From: an uncultured Burkholderiales bacterium
GTDB taxonomy: Bacteria; Pseudomonadota; Gammaproteobacteria; Burkholderiales; Burkholderiaceae_C
DNA length: 64,000 nt
Reading direction: 5' to 3'
Assembly (NCBI GenBank): GCA_945952065.1
Contig: CAMFGY010000016.1
Coordinates: forward strand, 31,274 to 95,273
Shown here: piece by piece, positions 1 to 8,706 of the stretch
Position numbering within the stretch: the first letter of the stretch is position 1
How the letters are laid out: each line of letters opens with the position of its first letter
The notes under the pieces: model-generated
The model's database searches: none
What the model was told of the DNA's origin: nothing
The model's input: the letters and a program-made list of their open reading frames with translations, nothing else
Program-made: the position numbers and the translations under genes

Positions 1-300
1 GTACTCGACCGCCTTGACGTCATGGTTGGTGGTTTTTTCGATGTCCTTGATGGCTTGCGCATCGGCTTCCGAGAAGCGGGTCACCAAGCCGCGCAGCAGG
101 CCGCGGGCGGCTTCGCTCAAGGGCTTGAACTCGGCAAAACCGGCATCCGACAAGGCGATGAACCATTCGACCTCGACCTGCACGCGGCGGTGCATCAGGC
201 CGAACTCGGACAGCAGCGGCCGCAGCGGCGCAACACGTGAGGCGTAACGGCCGTCCAAGGGCGAAAGGGCGCTGATCGAGGAAAGGGCGGCATTGTTCAT
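1..300 (-). CDS. purB: Adenylosuccinate lyase, N-terminal part (runs off the window)
   Basis: Adenylosuccinate lyase acts twice in purine synthesis: it cleaves SAICAR to AICAR and adenylosuccinate to AMP, releasing fumarate each time. Exactly 100 codons are visible from the ATG at 300 to the left edge. The N-terminus reads MNNAALSSISALSPLDGRY, the standard PurB opening, and the last residues TTNHDVKAVEY match a conserved PurB block. The visible part aligns without gaps to E. coli PurB as remembered, so it is a normal gene cut by the window edge, not a broken one. It is divergent from the glutathione transferase gene at 530, a common arrangement in Burkholderiales. Confidence 0.96.
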   Translation of the reverse strand, partial: MNNAALSSISALSPLDGRYASRVAPLRPLLSEFGLMHRRVQVEVEWFIALSDAGFAEFKPLSEAARGLLRGLVTRFSEADAQAIKDIEKTTNHDVKAVEY

Positions 301-529
301 GGCTGGGGGCGGCTGGAGACCGCTTTGAATGGGGGGTGAAGCAGCCGGGCATTTTATCCGCCGAGCTTTCGGGCCCCCACATACAGGCCGGGCGCTGCTC
401 TGACGCGGGGCGTTTTGATGCGTCGAAAACCGGTCGCTATATGCCCGAGATCGGCCTATTTGTACAGGACGAGTTGCAACATCGCCGTGGCTAGAATGGT
501 TTCAACAGAGGCGATTCACAGCAACAACC

Positions 530-1159
530 ATGAAATTAATCGGATCACTCACCAGCCCCTACGTTCGCAAGGTGCGCATCGTGATGGCCGAGAAGAAGCT
601 CGACTATCAGTTGATTCTCGAGGACGTCTGGAACAGCGACGCCATTCTCAAAATGAACCCCTTGGGCAAGGTGCCTTGCCTGGTGATGGAAGGGCAAGAT
701 TCGATCACCGGCGCGGTGTTTGACTCCCGCGTGATCGTCGAATACGTCGACACCTTGTCACCGGTGGGCAAGCTGATCCCTGAGCGTGGCCGTGAACGTA
801 CCGAGGTGCGCACCTGGGAGGCGCTGGCCGATGGCGTGTTGGACGCCGCTGTAGCGGCCTTGATGGAAAACCGTTTTGCCGGGCGCACCCCGGAGCAACG
901 CTGTGAGGCCTGGATCCAGCGTCAGTTGGACAAGGTCCAGGGCGCCTTGGCCGCGATGAACCATGGCTTGGGTGACAAGGCTTGGTGTTCGGGCAATCAC
1001 TTCTCGCTGGCCGATATTGCGGTTGGCTGCGCGCTGGGCTATGTGGACTTCCGCTTCCCGGCGATTCAGTGGCGCGAATCGAACCCCAATCTGGCGCGCC
1101 ATTTCGAAAAGCTCAGCACCCGCCAGAGCTTTGTCGACACCGCACCTCCGGCGGCCTGA
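530..1159 (+). CDS. Glutathione S-transferase family protein
   Basis: A 209-residue cytosolic GST. The N-terminal thioredoxin-fold domain (about 1-80) opens MKLIGSLTSPYVRKVRIV, the glutathione-site segment with a serine in the SPYVRKV loop; the cis-proline of the fold is in GKVPCL, followed by the DSRVIVEYVD glutathione-binding region. The C-terminal helical domain fills 90-205, with the SLADIAVGC N-capping box near 165. Length is normal. The ATG at 530 has only a weak ribosome-binding site. Substrate cannot be told from sequence; likely detoxification or redox maintenance. It stands alone, divergent from purB. Confidence 0.9.
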   Translation: MKLIGSLTSPYVRKVRIVMAEKKLDYQLILEDVWNSDAILKMNPLGKVPCLVMEGQDSITGAVFDSRVIVEYVDTLSPVGKLIPERGRERTEVRTWEALADGVLDAAVAALMENRFAGRTPEQRCEAWIQRQLDKVQGALAAMNHGLGDKAWCSGNHFSLADIAVGCALGYVDFRFPAIQWRESNPNLARHFEKLSTRQSFVDTAPPAA

Positions 1160-1204
1160 GAGCCGCGGGTAGCAGGCCGGTATAGGGCCGACTTCAGGCC
1201 GGCT

Positions 1205-1873
1205 TCAGCTCAGTTGCAGGTCAAGCGCTGCAGGCGCTTTGACCTGATGCAGCTTGCGGTAGATGGCGGCGATGCGTTCTTCCACCTCATCCATGCTGAG
1301 CTGCCAGGCGTGAGCGATTTCGCCTGCCAACATGCCGTGGGCTAACAGGGATAGCAAGGACTGATCGGCCCGGTGGATTTCGCCGCGCGCCGATACCGGG
1401 CTCAAATCATGGGCCAGGCTGGGCTTGTACAAGCTGCTGAGACTGCCGCGGCTGAGTTCAAACGCGGCCAAGGTCTCGCGGGCAATCTGCGGCGACATGC
1501 GCGCGCGGCCGGCTTCGGCAGCAGCCAAGGCCGCAGGCAGAGCGGCTGCCGCCTTCTCTGCTTCCACCATATAGCCGTGAGCCCCCTGGGCCAGGGTGGG
1601 GAACAGCAAGGGGTCGTCCACGCTGGGCGTGAACAGCAAAACCTTGGGCGCTTGACCCTGCTGTCGCAGCCGCTGCAGCAAGCGGTCCACATGGCCGTCC
1701 GTCATGCGTAAATCACAGGCCAGCACCGTGGGCCGCGCTTGATGCAAGGCGGGCAAGCACTCGGTGGCGCGATCACTGGTGCCCGCCAAGGCCCAACCCG
1801 CTGTACCCAGCAGGGCAGCGCAGGACTTGGCGATGGATTGAGCGCTGCGGCGCAGCAAGAAAACGGAGGGCAT
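1205..1873 (-). CDS. Degenerate response-regulator / LuxR-type protein
   Basis: A 222-residue protein that reads like a NarL/FixJ response regulator that has drifted. Residues 1-120 resemble a receiver: RPTVLACDLRMTDGHV keeps an aspartate in the phospho-acceptor context, and LLFTPSVDD is the beta-4 threonine region. The conserved lysine expected after GAHGYMV is replaced by acidic residues, so phosphorylation switching is doubtful. The C-terminal 65 residues match a LuxR helix-turn-helix only loosely (LLAHGMLAGEIAHAWQLS). The start chosen is the ATG at 1873, because the upstream extension to 1951 is low in plausibility and would nearly abut the divergent gene at 1972. No sensor kinase is adjacent. 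Function unknown. Confidence 0.7.
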   Translation of the reverse strand: MPSVFLLRRSAQSIAKSCAALLGTAGWALAGTSDRATECLPALHQARPTVLACDLRMTDGHVDRLLQRLRQQGQAPKVLLFTPSVDDPLLFPTLAQGAHGYMVEAEKAAAALPAALAAAEAGRARMSPQIARETLAAFELSRGSLSSLYKPSLAHDLSPVSARGEIHRADQSLLSLLAHGMLAGEIAHAWQLSMDEVEERIAAIYRKLHQVKAPAALDLQLS

Positions 1874-1971
1874 GCAGATCGCGTACAAGAAACCGGCGGA
1901 TTCTGTTCTGCAGCCCCCGTCACCGGCAACCCCGCGAGTCGGGGTGGCCAAGCCGTCACAATCGCAGCGCT

Positions 1972-2607
1972 ATGCCTGTGAATGACCTCTTGCCCATCCT
2001 CTATTCCTACCGGCGCTGCCCTTATGCCATGCGGGCCCGACTGACCCTGCGCTATGCCGGTGTGGCGGTCGAAGTCCGCGAAATACAGTTGCGCAACAAG
2101 CCCGCAGCCTTGCTGCAGGCCTCGCCCAAAGGCACGGTGCCGGTCTTGGTCTTGCCGGACGGGCGGGTGCTGGAGCAAAGCCTGGACATCATGGCTTGGG
2201 CCCTGGCGCAGCGGGACCCCGAGTCCTGGCGGCTGCCGCAGTTCGAGGCGCAGGCCCAAGCCTGGATTGCGCGCAACGACGGCCCCTTCAAAGCCCTGCT
2301 CGATCGCTACAAATACCCGGAACGCGTTCCTCAAGCCCCACAGGTGCAATGGCGCCAAGAGGCCGAGGCCTTGATGCTGGCGCCGATGGAACAAGTCTTG
2401 CAGCAACAAGCTTTTTTGTTGGGGGCGAGGCCTTGCTGGGCGGATATGGCCTTGATGCCCTTCATCCGGCAATTTTCGCGGGTCGATTCGGCTTGGTTTG
2501 CTGCCGCGCCCTATGCCGCCTTGCGCGTTTGGTTGGGCGGCTTGGAGGGCAGCGATTTGTTTGAGTCCATCATGCACAAGCAGCCGGTTTGGCAGCCGGC
2601 GCCTTGA
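1972..2607 (+). CDS. Glutathione S-transferase-like protein with CPYAMRAR active site
   Basis: A 211-residue GST-superfamily protein. The N-terminus contains YSYRRCPYAMRARLTLRYAG, a cysteine-containing (omega/glutaredoxin-2-like) active-site motif, followed by the cis-proline loop KGTVPVLVL and the EQSLDIMAWAL segment. The C-terminal helical half (90-205) carries the GARPCWADMALMPFIRQF block typical of this subgroup. A CPY cysteine implies thiol transferase or reductase activity rather than classical conjugation; this is inference. It is divergent from the LuxR-like gene and ends 65 bp before the sppA start. Confidence 0.87.
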   Translation: MPVNDLLPILYSYRRCPYAMRARLTLRYAGVAVEVREIQLRNKPAALLQASPKGTVPVLVLPDGRVLEQSLDIMAWALAQRDPESWRLPQFEAQAQAWIARNDGPFKALLDRYKYPERVPQAPQVQWRQEAEALMLAPMEQVLQQQAFLLGARPCWADMALMPFIRQFSRVDSAWFAAAPYAALRVWLGGLEGSDLFESIMHKQPVWQPAP

Positions 2608-2672
2608 GCGGCCCGCCTGCTGCACAATCAATTCACATCGATTCATTCACCGCAAAAAGAGGGAGCGTCAAG

Positions 2673-4529
2673 ATGGGCGTGAAACGCATGGTCACCGGGG
2701 TGGGGTGGCTTCTGGGCAAGCTATGGGCTTTTCTGGATGGCAGCCGCCGTTTCGTTTTGAATCTGCTGATGCTGGCCATTTTGGTGGGCTTGGTGTCGAG
2801 CCTGATCTCGCGGGGGCCGACCCCTTTGAAGGACAAGACCATTTTGGTCCTCGACCTGCATGGCGGTTTGGTCGAGCAGTTTTCGGGCTCGGCGCGTGAG
2901 CAGGCCATGGCGCAGTTGCGCGGCCAGACGCAAAAGCAAACCCGCTTGCGCGATGTGCTGGCCACGCTGGACGCGGCCGCCAAAGACCCCAAGATCAGCG
3001 CGGTCCTGCTGGAACTGGACGATTTTGGCGGCGCCGGCATGGCCGGGCTGCATGAGGTCTCGGCCGCCTTGGCGCGCTTCAAAGCCAGCGGCAAAAAAGT
3101 CATTGCTTATGGCGACCAGTTTGATCAGCGCAGCTACTTCTTGGCGGCGCAGGCCAGCGAGATCTATCTGAACCCCATGGGCATGGTGGCGATTGAAGGC
3201 TTTGGTCGCTATCGCAACTATTACAAGGATGCTTTGGACCGCCTGGGCGTTTCCGCCAATGTCTTGCGGGTGGGCACTTACAAGAGTTTTGCCGAGCCCT
3301 ATTTCGCCAATGCGCCTTCCAAAGCATCCCTGGAGGCAGAGAGTTATTTGTACGGCGAGCTTTGGAGCCGCTACACCGAGGCGGTAGAGACCGCGCGCAA
3401 GCTGCCCAAGGGCAGCATTGCCGCTGGCATTGAGAAATTGCCCGAAACCCTGGCCGCGGTCGGTGGCGATGCCGCCAAGCTGGCGCTGCAAGCCAAGTTG
3501 ATTGACGGCATTAAAACCCGTGACGAGGTGCGTGGGCTGCTCATGGCCCAAGGCGCCAAAGACGACAAGGGTCAGAGCTTCCGCCGCGTCTCACTGGCCG
3601 AGTACCAAGCGCATATCAAGCCGGTCTTGCCGCACGGCCCCGCAGTGGGTGTGGTGGTGGCCGAAGGCGATATCGTGGACGGCAGCGCCTCGCCCGGCAA
3701 GGTGGGCGGAGACTCCACCGCCAAGCTGATCCGTCAGGCGCGCGAAGATGAGAGCATCAAAGCGCTGGTGCTGCGCGTGAATTCGCCCGGCGGCAGTGCC
3801 TTTGCCTCCGAGGTGATCCGTCGTGAACTGGAGCTGACCCAGAAAGCCGGCAAACCGGTGGTGGTGTCCATGGGCGATGTGGCGGCCTCGGGCGGTTATT
3901 GGATTTCGATGTCGTCTGACGAAGTGATCGCCGAGGCCGGCACCATCACCGGCTCCATCGGCGTCTTTGGCATGCTGCCCACGGGCGACAAGTTGCTGGA
4001 AAAACTCTCCATCCATACCGGCGGCTACACCACCACTTGGCTGGCCGGCGGCTATGACCCACGCCGGCCCTTGGACCCGCGCTTGGCGTCGGTGGTGCAG
4101 TCGAGCATCAATCACATCTACACCGAGTTCACCGGCAAGGCGGCCAAGGCGCGCAAAAAGTCGGAGGCCGACATCGATGCAGTGGCCCAAGGCCGCGTCT
4201 GGACCGGCGCCCAAGCCTTGGAGCGTGGCTTGGTGGACAGGCTGGGCAGCTTGGAGGACGCCATCAAGTCCGCGGCGGCCAAGGCCAAATTGGATCGCGA
4301 TGCGCGCGTCACTTATGTCGAAGGCGAGATGGGTCGGCTGGAGCGTTTGTTGTCCAGCCTGGACGAGGTGCTGGCACCGTCCATCGCCGCCGCCATACGC
4401 GCAGAGTTGGGCTTGAGCCTGCCCAAGGCCTTGCAAGAGGCGCAGTCGGAACTGGCCTTCCTTGGCGAGATCAGCAGCGGCAACAAGCCCTACTCGGCCG
4501 TGGTGCATTGCCTGTGCCGTGCGCCTTGA
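2673..4529 (+). CDS. sppA: Signal peptide peptidase SppA, 67 kDa type
   Basis: SppA is an inner-membrane serine protease facing the periplasm that degrades signal peptides left in the membrane. The 618-residue length equals that of E. coli SppA. A transmembrane segment lies at about 28-48 (FVLNLLMLAILVGLVSSL). The Ser/Lys dyad is visible: Lys204 in VGTYKSFAEPYF of the N-terminal repeat and Ser406 in SMGDVAASGGYWI of the C-terminal repeat, about 200 residues apart as expected. ATG at 2673 was chosen because GGGAGCG precedes it; an upstream in-frame TTG at 2589 overlaps the preceding gene and adds no conserved sequence. Confidence 0.96.
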   Translation: MGVKRMVTGVGWLLGKLWAFLDGSRRFVLNLLMLAILVGLVSSLISRGPTPLKDKTILVLDLHGGLVEQFSGSAREQAMAQLRGQTQKQTRLRDVLATLDAAAKDPKISAVLLELDDFGGAGMAGLHEVSAALARFKASGKKVIAYGDQFDQRSYFLAAQASEIYLNPMGMVAIEGFGRYRNYYKDALDRLGVSANVLRVGTYKSFAEPYFANAPSKASLEAESYLYGELWSRYTEAVETARKLPKGSIAAGIEKLPETLAAVGGDAAKLALQAKLIDGIKTRDEVRGLLMAQGAKDDKGQSFRRVSLAEYQAHIKPVLPHGPAVGVVVAEGDIVDGSASPGKVGGDSTAKLIRQAREDESIKALVLRVNSPGGSAFASEVIRRELELTQKAGKPVVVSMGDVAASGGYWISMSSDEVIAEAGTITGSIGVFGMLPTGDKLLEKLSIHTGGYTTTWLAGGYDPRRPLDPRLASVVQSSINHIYTEFTGKAAKARKKSEADIDAVAQGRVWTGAQALERGLVDRLGSLEDAIKSAAAKAKLDRDARVTYVEGEMGRLERLLSSLDEVLAPSIAAAIRAELGLSLPKALQEAQSELAFLGEISSGNKPYSAVVHCLCRAP

Positions 4530-4542
4530 GGCGGTGCCCTCT

Positions 4543-4548
4543 TATAAT
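4543..4548 (+). promoter_or_regulatory. -10 hexamer of the metX promoter
   Basis: A perfect TATAAT followed by GG lies 14 bp after the sppA stop and about 10 bp before the riboswitch, so transcription would start at about 4555, right at the riboswitch 5' end. No convincing -35 box is visible at 16-18 bp spacing. Confidence 0.75.
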
Positions 4549-4556
4549 GGCGGCCT

Positions 4557-4609
4557 CAGCGCCGATTTGTTCCGAATTGCGGGCGCTCAATAAATGCCGC
4601 TAAAGAGGG
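4557..4609 (+). promoter_or_regulatory. SAM-II riboswitch controlling metX-metW
   Basis: The leader matches the SAM-II (metA/metX, Rfam RF00521) consensus along its length. Conserved blocks occur in order: CAGCGCCGATTT, ATTGC, ATAAATG, GCTAAAGAGGG. Helix P1 forms between 4558-4562 (AGCGC) and 4583-4587 (GCGCT), and the 3' strand GCTAAA-AGGG is the part that folds back as the pseudoknot around S-adenosylmethionine. SAM-II is best known from alpha-proteobacteria, where it usually blocks ribosome access; here an intrinsic terminator follows, suggesting transcriptional control. The identification rests on remembered consensus, not on a covariance search. Confidence 0.9.
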
Positions 4610-4619
4610 ACTCCGAACA

Positions 4620-4660
4620 ACCGGCGTCCGCTTCTTTGTAGCGGTGCCGGTTTTGTTTTT
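4620..4660 (+). terminator. Intrinsic terminator between SAM-II riboswitch and metX (attenuator)
   Basis: ACCGGC-gt-CCGCT pairs with AGCGG-t-GCCGGT around a seven-base loop, and the 3' arm runs into TTTTGTTTTT. It lies wholly between riboswitch and start codon, so it can only act as an attenuator. The riboswitch segment GCCGCT at 4596-4601 is complementary (one G-U pair) to AGCGGT at 4640-4645 in the 3' arm, which could form the SAM-free antiterminator. Confidence 0.85.
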
Positions 4661-4675
4661 CAGGAGGCCTCCCTC

Positions 4676-5827
4676 ATGTCACACAGCGCTCAGTTGGGTG
4701 ATGTCAGCGCCCAGCGCATGGCGTTTGCACAGCCCTTGCCCTTGCGCAGCGGCGCCGAGTTGCGCGACTACGAAATGGTCTATGAGACCTATGGCCAGCT
4801 CAATGCCGAGCGCAGCAATGCGGTGCTGGTGTGCCATGCGCTCAATGCCAGCCACCATGTCGCCGGTACTTATGCCGGGCAGCCCAATAGCGAAGGCTGG
4901 TGGAACAATCTGATCGGCCCCGGCAAGCCCTTGGACACCGACAAGTTCTTTGTTATCGGCATCAACAACCTGGGTTCTTGTTTCGGCTCCACCGGGCCCA
5001 TGCACCGCAACCCGGCCACGGGGCAGGTCTATGGGGCCGACTTCCCGGTGGTGACGGTACAGGACTGGGTGGATGCACAAGCCCGGGTGCTCGACCAGTT
5101 GGGCATCACCCAGCTGGCCGCCGTGCTGGGCGGCTCGCTGGGCGGCATGCAGGCCTTGGACTGGGCCTTGCGCTACCCCGAGCGCATGCGTCACTGCATC
5201 GCGATTGCCACAGCGCCCTGTCTTTCGGCGCAGAACATCGCCTTCAATGAGGTGGCGCGTCGCGCCATCATCACCGACCCCGATTTCCACGGCGGCCACT
5301 TCTACGCCCATGGTGTGGTGCCCAAGCGCGGCCTGCGGGTGGCGCGCATGATCGGCCACATCACCTATTTGTCGGACGATGCGATGGAGCAAAAGTTCGG
5401 CCGCGAGTTGCGCGCCGCCGAACTGGGCTATTCCACCCAGGACATCGAGTTCCAGATCGAAAGCTATCTGCGCTACCAGGGCGACAAGTTCAGCGACTAC
5501 TTCGATGCCAACACCTATTTGCTGATCACCCGGGCTTTGGACTACTTTGACCCGGCGCGTGAGCATGGTGGCAATCTGAGCCGAGCTTTCGCCAGCGCGC
5601 GTTGCAAGTTCTTGGTCGCCAGCTTCACGACGGATTGGCGTTTCTCGCCCGCGCGCTCGCGCGAGATCGTCAAGGCCTTGTTGGACAACAAGCTGGACGT
5701 GTCTTACGCCGAGATTGACGCGCCCCACGGGCACGACGCCTTCTTGTTGGAAGACCCCCGTTACCACGGCGTCTTGCGCGCCTATTTCACCCGCATCGCG
5801 ACGGAGTTTGCAGGAGTGGCCGCATGA
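4676..5827 (+). CDS. metX: Homoserine O-acyltransferase MetX
   Basis: MetX acylates homoserine (acetyl-CoA or succinyl-CoA) as the first committed step of methionine synthesis. The 383-residue protein has the alpha/beta-hydrolase fold: nucleophile elbow [13 protein letters not shown] with Ser154, acid in TTDWRFSP, and catalytic His in [12 protein letters not shown]. The oxyanion region LNASHHVAG and the [12 protein letters not shown] block are typical MetX. Acetyl versus succinyl specificity cannot be decided here; several beta-proteobacterial enzymes of this group use succinyl-CoA. AGGAGG lies eight bases before the ATG inside a palindrome (GGAGGCCTCC). The stop overlaps metW by four bases. 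Expression is predicted to fall when SAM is high. Confidence 0.96.
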   Translation: MSHSAQLGDVSAQRMAFAQPLPLRSGAELRDYEMVYETYGQLNAERSNAVLVCHALNASHHVAGTYAGQPNSEGWWNNLIGPGKPLDTDKFFVIGINNLGSCFGSTGPMHRNPATGQVYGADFPVVTVQDWVDAQARVLDQLGITQLAAVLGGSLGGMQALDWALRYPERMRHCIAIATAPCLSAQNIAFNEVARRAIITDPDFHGGHFYAHGVVPKRGLRVARMIGHITYLSDDAMEQKFGRELRAAELGYSTQDIEFQIESYLRYQGDKFSDYFDANTYLLITRALDYFDPAREHGGNLSRAFASARCKFLVASFTTDWRFSPARSREIVKALLDNKLDVSYAEIDAPHGHDAFLLEDPRYHGVLRAYFTRIATEFAGVAA

Positions 5828-6405
5828 GCACAGGTGTGATGGAACATATTGCCGCGCTGGTGCCGCCGGGGTCGCGGGTGTTGGATTTGGGCTGTGGCAC
5901 CGGCGAATTGCTGGCCTATTTGCAAAAACACCGCGGCTGCACCGGCTATGGCGTGGAGTTGGATGATGCTAATTTGCTGGCCTGTGCCCAGCGCGGCGTC
6001 AATGTCATTCAGCTCAATTTGGAAGACGGCCTGAGCATCTTTGAAGACCAGAGCTTCGATGTGGTGCTGCAGCTCGAAACCCTGCAGCATCTGCGCAATA
6101 CCGAGGCCATGCTGCGTGAAACTGCCCGCGTGGGGCGCACAGGCATCGTCAGCTTCCCCAATTTCGCCCATTGGCCGAATCGCCTGCAGGTGGCACTGGG
6201 CCGCATGCCAGTGACGCGGGTGCTGCCCTATGAGTGGTACAACACCCCCAATATCCGGGTGGGGACTTTTGCCGACTTTGAAGTGCTGGCGCGCAAGAAC
6301 CGCTTGCGCATCCTCGACGCCTTTGGCATCCAAGAGGGGCAGGCGGTGCGCAGCTTCCCGAATTTATTGGCCAGCATGGCGGTGTTCAAATTCGACCGAG
6401 GCTGA
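5824..6405 (+). CDS. metW: Methionine biosynthesis protein MetW
   Basis: MetW is a 193-residue class I methyltransferase-fold protein that almost always follows metX. SAM-binding motif I is [15 protein letters not shown] near residue 18. The C-terminal half contains [20 protein letters not shown] and [11 protein letters not shown], diagnostic of MetW. ATGA overlap with metX implies translational coupling. Its exact role is unsettled; reports link it to MetX activity or to homocysteine methylation. It shares the SAM-II riboswitch of the operon. Confidence 0.95.
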   Translation: MSTGVMEHIAALVPPGSRVLDLGCGTGELLAYLQKHRGCTGYGVELDDANLLACAQRGVNVIQLNLEDGLSIFEDQSFDVVLQLETLQHLRNTEAMLRETARVGRTGIVSFPNFAHWPNRLQVALGRMPVTRVLPYEWYNTPNIRVGTFADFEVLARKNRLRILDAFGIQEGQAVRSFPNLLASMAVFKFDRG

Positions 6406-6438
6406 GTCGGCCCTCAGCCCAATCCCAAGGAGATAGGC

Positions 6439-6807
6439 ATGATCGGTTACACCACACTCGGAACCAATGATTTGCCGCGTGCTGCGGCTTTTTATGACGC
6501 CTTGTTTGAAGTCATCGGCATTCGGCGCATGATGGATTTCGGCCGCGGCTATGCCTGGGGATCGAGCATGGACAAGCCTGGCTTTGGTGTGCTGCTGCCC
6601 TACAACGGTGAGCCCGCCACAGTGGGCAACGGCGTCATGGTGGCCTTGGTTATGGACAGCCGGGCCAAAGTGGATGCCTTGCATGCCAAGGCTTTGGCCC
6701 TGGGGGGGCGAGACGAAGGGGCGCCGGGGCTGCGCGAAGGCGGCTTTTATGCCGCTTATTTCCGCGATTTGGACGGCAACAAACTGAATGCGTTTTGCGT
6801 GGGCTGA
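6439..6807 (+). CDS. Glyoxalase/bleomycin-resistance (VOC) family protein
   Basis: A 122-residue single-domain VOC protein. It opens MIGYTTLGTNDLPRAAAFYD, the usual first beta-alpha-beta module, and closes YFRDLDGNKLNAF, the second-module metal-binding glutamate/asparagine strand. AAGGAGAT stands seven bases before the ATG. It lies 33 bp behind metW and could be cotranscribed with it. The substrate is unknown; family members include glyoxalases, dioxygenases and antibiotic-binding proteins. Confidence 0.88.
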   Translation: MIGYTTLGTNDLPRAAAFYDALFEVIGIRRMMDFGRGYAWGSSMDKPGFGVLLPYNGEPATVGNGVMVALVMDSRAKVDALHAKALALGGRDEGAPGLREGGFYAAYFRDLDGNKLNAFCVG

Positions 6808-6857
6808 GGACCCGCAGCGCGCTTGGGCGACCCTGTTCATGTGCAGCGGGAAGGCGA

Positions 6858-7691
6858 ATGGCTGTGCTGAGGCTTGAGCGCTGGGGCCTGCGAGGCCTGC
6901 TGCTGAGCTTGAGCTTTAGCCTGAGCAGCGTGGCTTGGGCGCAAGCCTGCTCGCGCGCGGTGCGGGTGCCGGTCGCCCCTACGGGCTTCAATGTGCAGGT
7001 CTTGGGGGATCGGGTGCAAGGGGTCTATCCGGACTTGCTGCGCCAGCTGGGGCGTGCGCAGGGCTGCCAGTTCGTGTTCCCGGTGGTGCCGCGCGCGCGC
7101 TTGACCATGATGTTTTTTGACAGCCAAGAGGCGGACCTCTTTGTGCCGGCTTCGCGCACCTCCGAGCGCGATCAAAAAGCGCAGTTTGTGCCCATGCTCA
7201 AGCTGTCACCGGCCTTGATCACCTTGAGCGCCAAAGCCGATGTGCCGCAAGACGTTCGCGCCCTGCTGGGGCGCAGCCATTGGCGTGCGGCCATGGTGCG
7301 CAGCTACAGTTGGGGCGATGCCTATGAGGCTTTGATGCGTCAGTTGGAGGCTGAAAAGCGGGTGGACTACGTGGCGGATTTGCGCACGGTGGGGGCCATG
7401 CTGCGGGGTGGTCGGGTGGAGTTCACGATATTGCCTCCCACGCTGCTGTACTCGGCCTTGCAAGAGGGGCGCGGCGACGTCGACGCCGGCAGCGACTTCC
7501 GCTACACCGATTTGCAAGGCCTGCCGCGCTCCGAGGTGGGGGCCTATGTGTCGCGTCAATCGCTCAGCGAAGCCGATCAAGCGGTGCTGCGCGAGGCCTT
7601 GAGCAAGGCGGCCCGCGACGGCAGCCTGCTGCGCGCATTGCAGCGCTACTACCCGCCCGAGGTCTTGCAGCACGACGCCTTCTTGAATTGA
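6858..7691 (+). CDS. Periplasmic solute-binding protein, family 3-like
   Basis: A 277-residue secreted protein. The signal peptide at 1-31 has a hydrophobic LLLSLSFSLSSVAWA core with an AWA-Q cleavage site. The mature part resembles bacterial extracellular solute-binding proteins family 3 (GVYPDLLRQLGRAQGCQF, DLFVPASRTSERD, ALREALSKAARDGSLLRALQRYY at the C-terminus). No ABC permease or ATPase is nearby, so it may be a sensor or enzyme-like relative rather than a transporter component. The ATG at 6858 was chosen because GGGAAGG precedes it and it begins the signal peptide. Confidence 0.8.
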   Translation: MAVLRLERWGLRGLLLSLSFSLSSVAWAQACSRAVRVPVAPTGFNVQVLGDRVQGVYPDLLRQLGRAQGCQFVFPVVPRARLTMMFFDSQEADLFVPASRTSERDQKAQFVPMLKLSPALITLSAKADVPQDVRALLGRSHWRAAMVRSYSWGDAYEALMRQLEAEKRVDYVADLRTVGAMLRGGRVEFTILPPTLLYSALQEGRGDVDAGSDFRYTDLQGLPRSEVGAYVSRQSLSEADQAVLREALSKAARDGSLLRALQRYYPPEVLQHDAFLN

Positions 7692-7708
7692 GCCGCCGCG
7701 GGCGGCTC
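7690..7708. terminator. Hairpin between two convergent genes
   Basis: GAGCCGCC pairs perfectly with GGCGGCTC around a three-base loop, starting at the stop codon of the binding-protein gene and 9 bp from the stop of the convergent hydrolase gene. No long T-run follows on either strand, so termination efficiency is uncertain. Confidence 0.5.
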
Positions 7709-7716
7709 AAGCCGCT

Positions 7717-8688
7717 TTAATCCGTGTCGAAGCGCCCCAAGCGCACCATGGTGTTGCCCGGCTTGCCATGCTTCATGCTGGGCATGACCAAGACGGTGTT
7801 GTCATAGCGGGTACGGAACACCGTGTCGCCGTCTTGGGCGAAAGCCGTGCCGGCCTGGGCGATCACGTCCAGGCCACGCACCGGCTGCAGGAAATGAAAG
7901 TCGGCGCTCAAGGCCGTGATGGCCTGGTCCACGCGAATGGTGTGCTGCTTTTCGGGCAGGGGCAAACGCAGTCGCTCTTGGGCCCAAGCCGCCGGCACCA
8001 TGCCGGTGAGCGAAAGAAAACGCAGCAAACCATCGATGGCCACGTCCACCGAACTGCGGGCCCAGTGCTGGCCGCATTCAATCAGCAAGGCGTTCTTGGG
8101 ACTGTTGGGGTCGCCAAAACCGCCGCGGTCCCGCATGCGCAGGCCCGAGGGGTGGCCGGTGTCGATCAGCAGATCGCCCGGCATGCCCAACTCGCGAGCA
8201 AAGGCCGCGCCTTTGTCCAACATGCCGCAAACCATCAAGGGGCGACAGGCGTCTTGCATCGAGTGGATGTCAAACAGCCAATCGGCGCGGTCCACAAAGG
8301 GCTGCAGCTGGCGGGCGCGGCGCAACTCCAGCGAATCACCGGGCCCAAACAGCACCTCATCGGCCCAGACGCGATTGAGGTCTTCGTCCACACAGCGTGA
8401 GGCATTCGGGTCGGCGGGATCGAAGCGGGCAAAGGCCTCCACATTCGCAAAGCTCAGAATCAGCTGGCCGCGGGCCGGTTTCAGCGTGCGGCCCATGCCT
8501 TCGCGAAACAGCCAGTCCAGCGCAATCGCGCCGCACAGCTCATTGCCGTGAGTCAGGGCTTGCACCATGACGGTGGGGCCCGGCAGGCCGGAGTCCAGGC
8601 AGTGCACAAAGTCGACGCCGCTGTGGCTGTGGCGATAGGGGCTGATGTCGGGCGGGCTCAGCTCCAAGGGCTCAGAGGGCTTGGACAT
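7717..8688 (-). CDS. Succinylglutamate desuccinylase/aspartoacylase (AstE/AspA) family hydrolase
   Basis: A 323-residue zinc-dependent amidohydrolase of the M14-like AstE/AspA family. The HGNE zinc motif is in QALTHGNELCGAIALDWL near residue 47, the third zinc ligand is in DIHSMQ near 140, and the general base glutamate is in LLIECGQHW near 205. The C-terminal beta domain (about 240-320) is present, so the length is complete. Neighbours give no hint of an arginine catabolic operon, so the substrate, an N-acyl amino acid or similar, is unknown. Confidence 0.85.
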   Translation of the reverse strand: MSKPSEPLELSPPDISPYRHSHSGVDFVHCLDSGLPGPTVMVQALTHGNELCGAIALDWLFREGMGRTLKPARGQLILSFANVEAFARFDPADPNASRCVDEDLNRVWADEVLFGPGDSLELRRARQLQPFVDRADWLFDIHSMQDACRPLMVCGMLDKGAAFARELGMPGDLLIDTGHPSGLRMRDRGGFGDPNSPKNALLIECGQHWARSSVDVAIDGLLRFLSLTGMVPAAWAQERLRLPLPEKQHTIRVDQAITALSADFHFLQPVRGLDVIAQAGTAFAQDGDTVFRTRYDNTVLVMPSMKHGKPGNTMVRLGRFDTD

Positions 8689-8706
8689 GCGTTGTCTTTC
8701 TGAAGC

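Noticed and set aside
18..382. Open frames on both strands across the purB start region
   Set aside because: They are out of frame with the clear PurB sequence running off the left edge.
1873..1951. N-terminal extension of the LuxR-like protein
   Set aside because: The added residues look non-coding and the ATG at 1873 starts the conserved-looking part.
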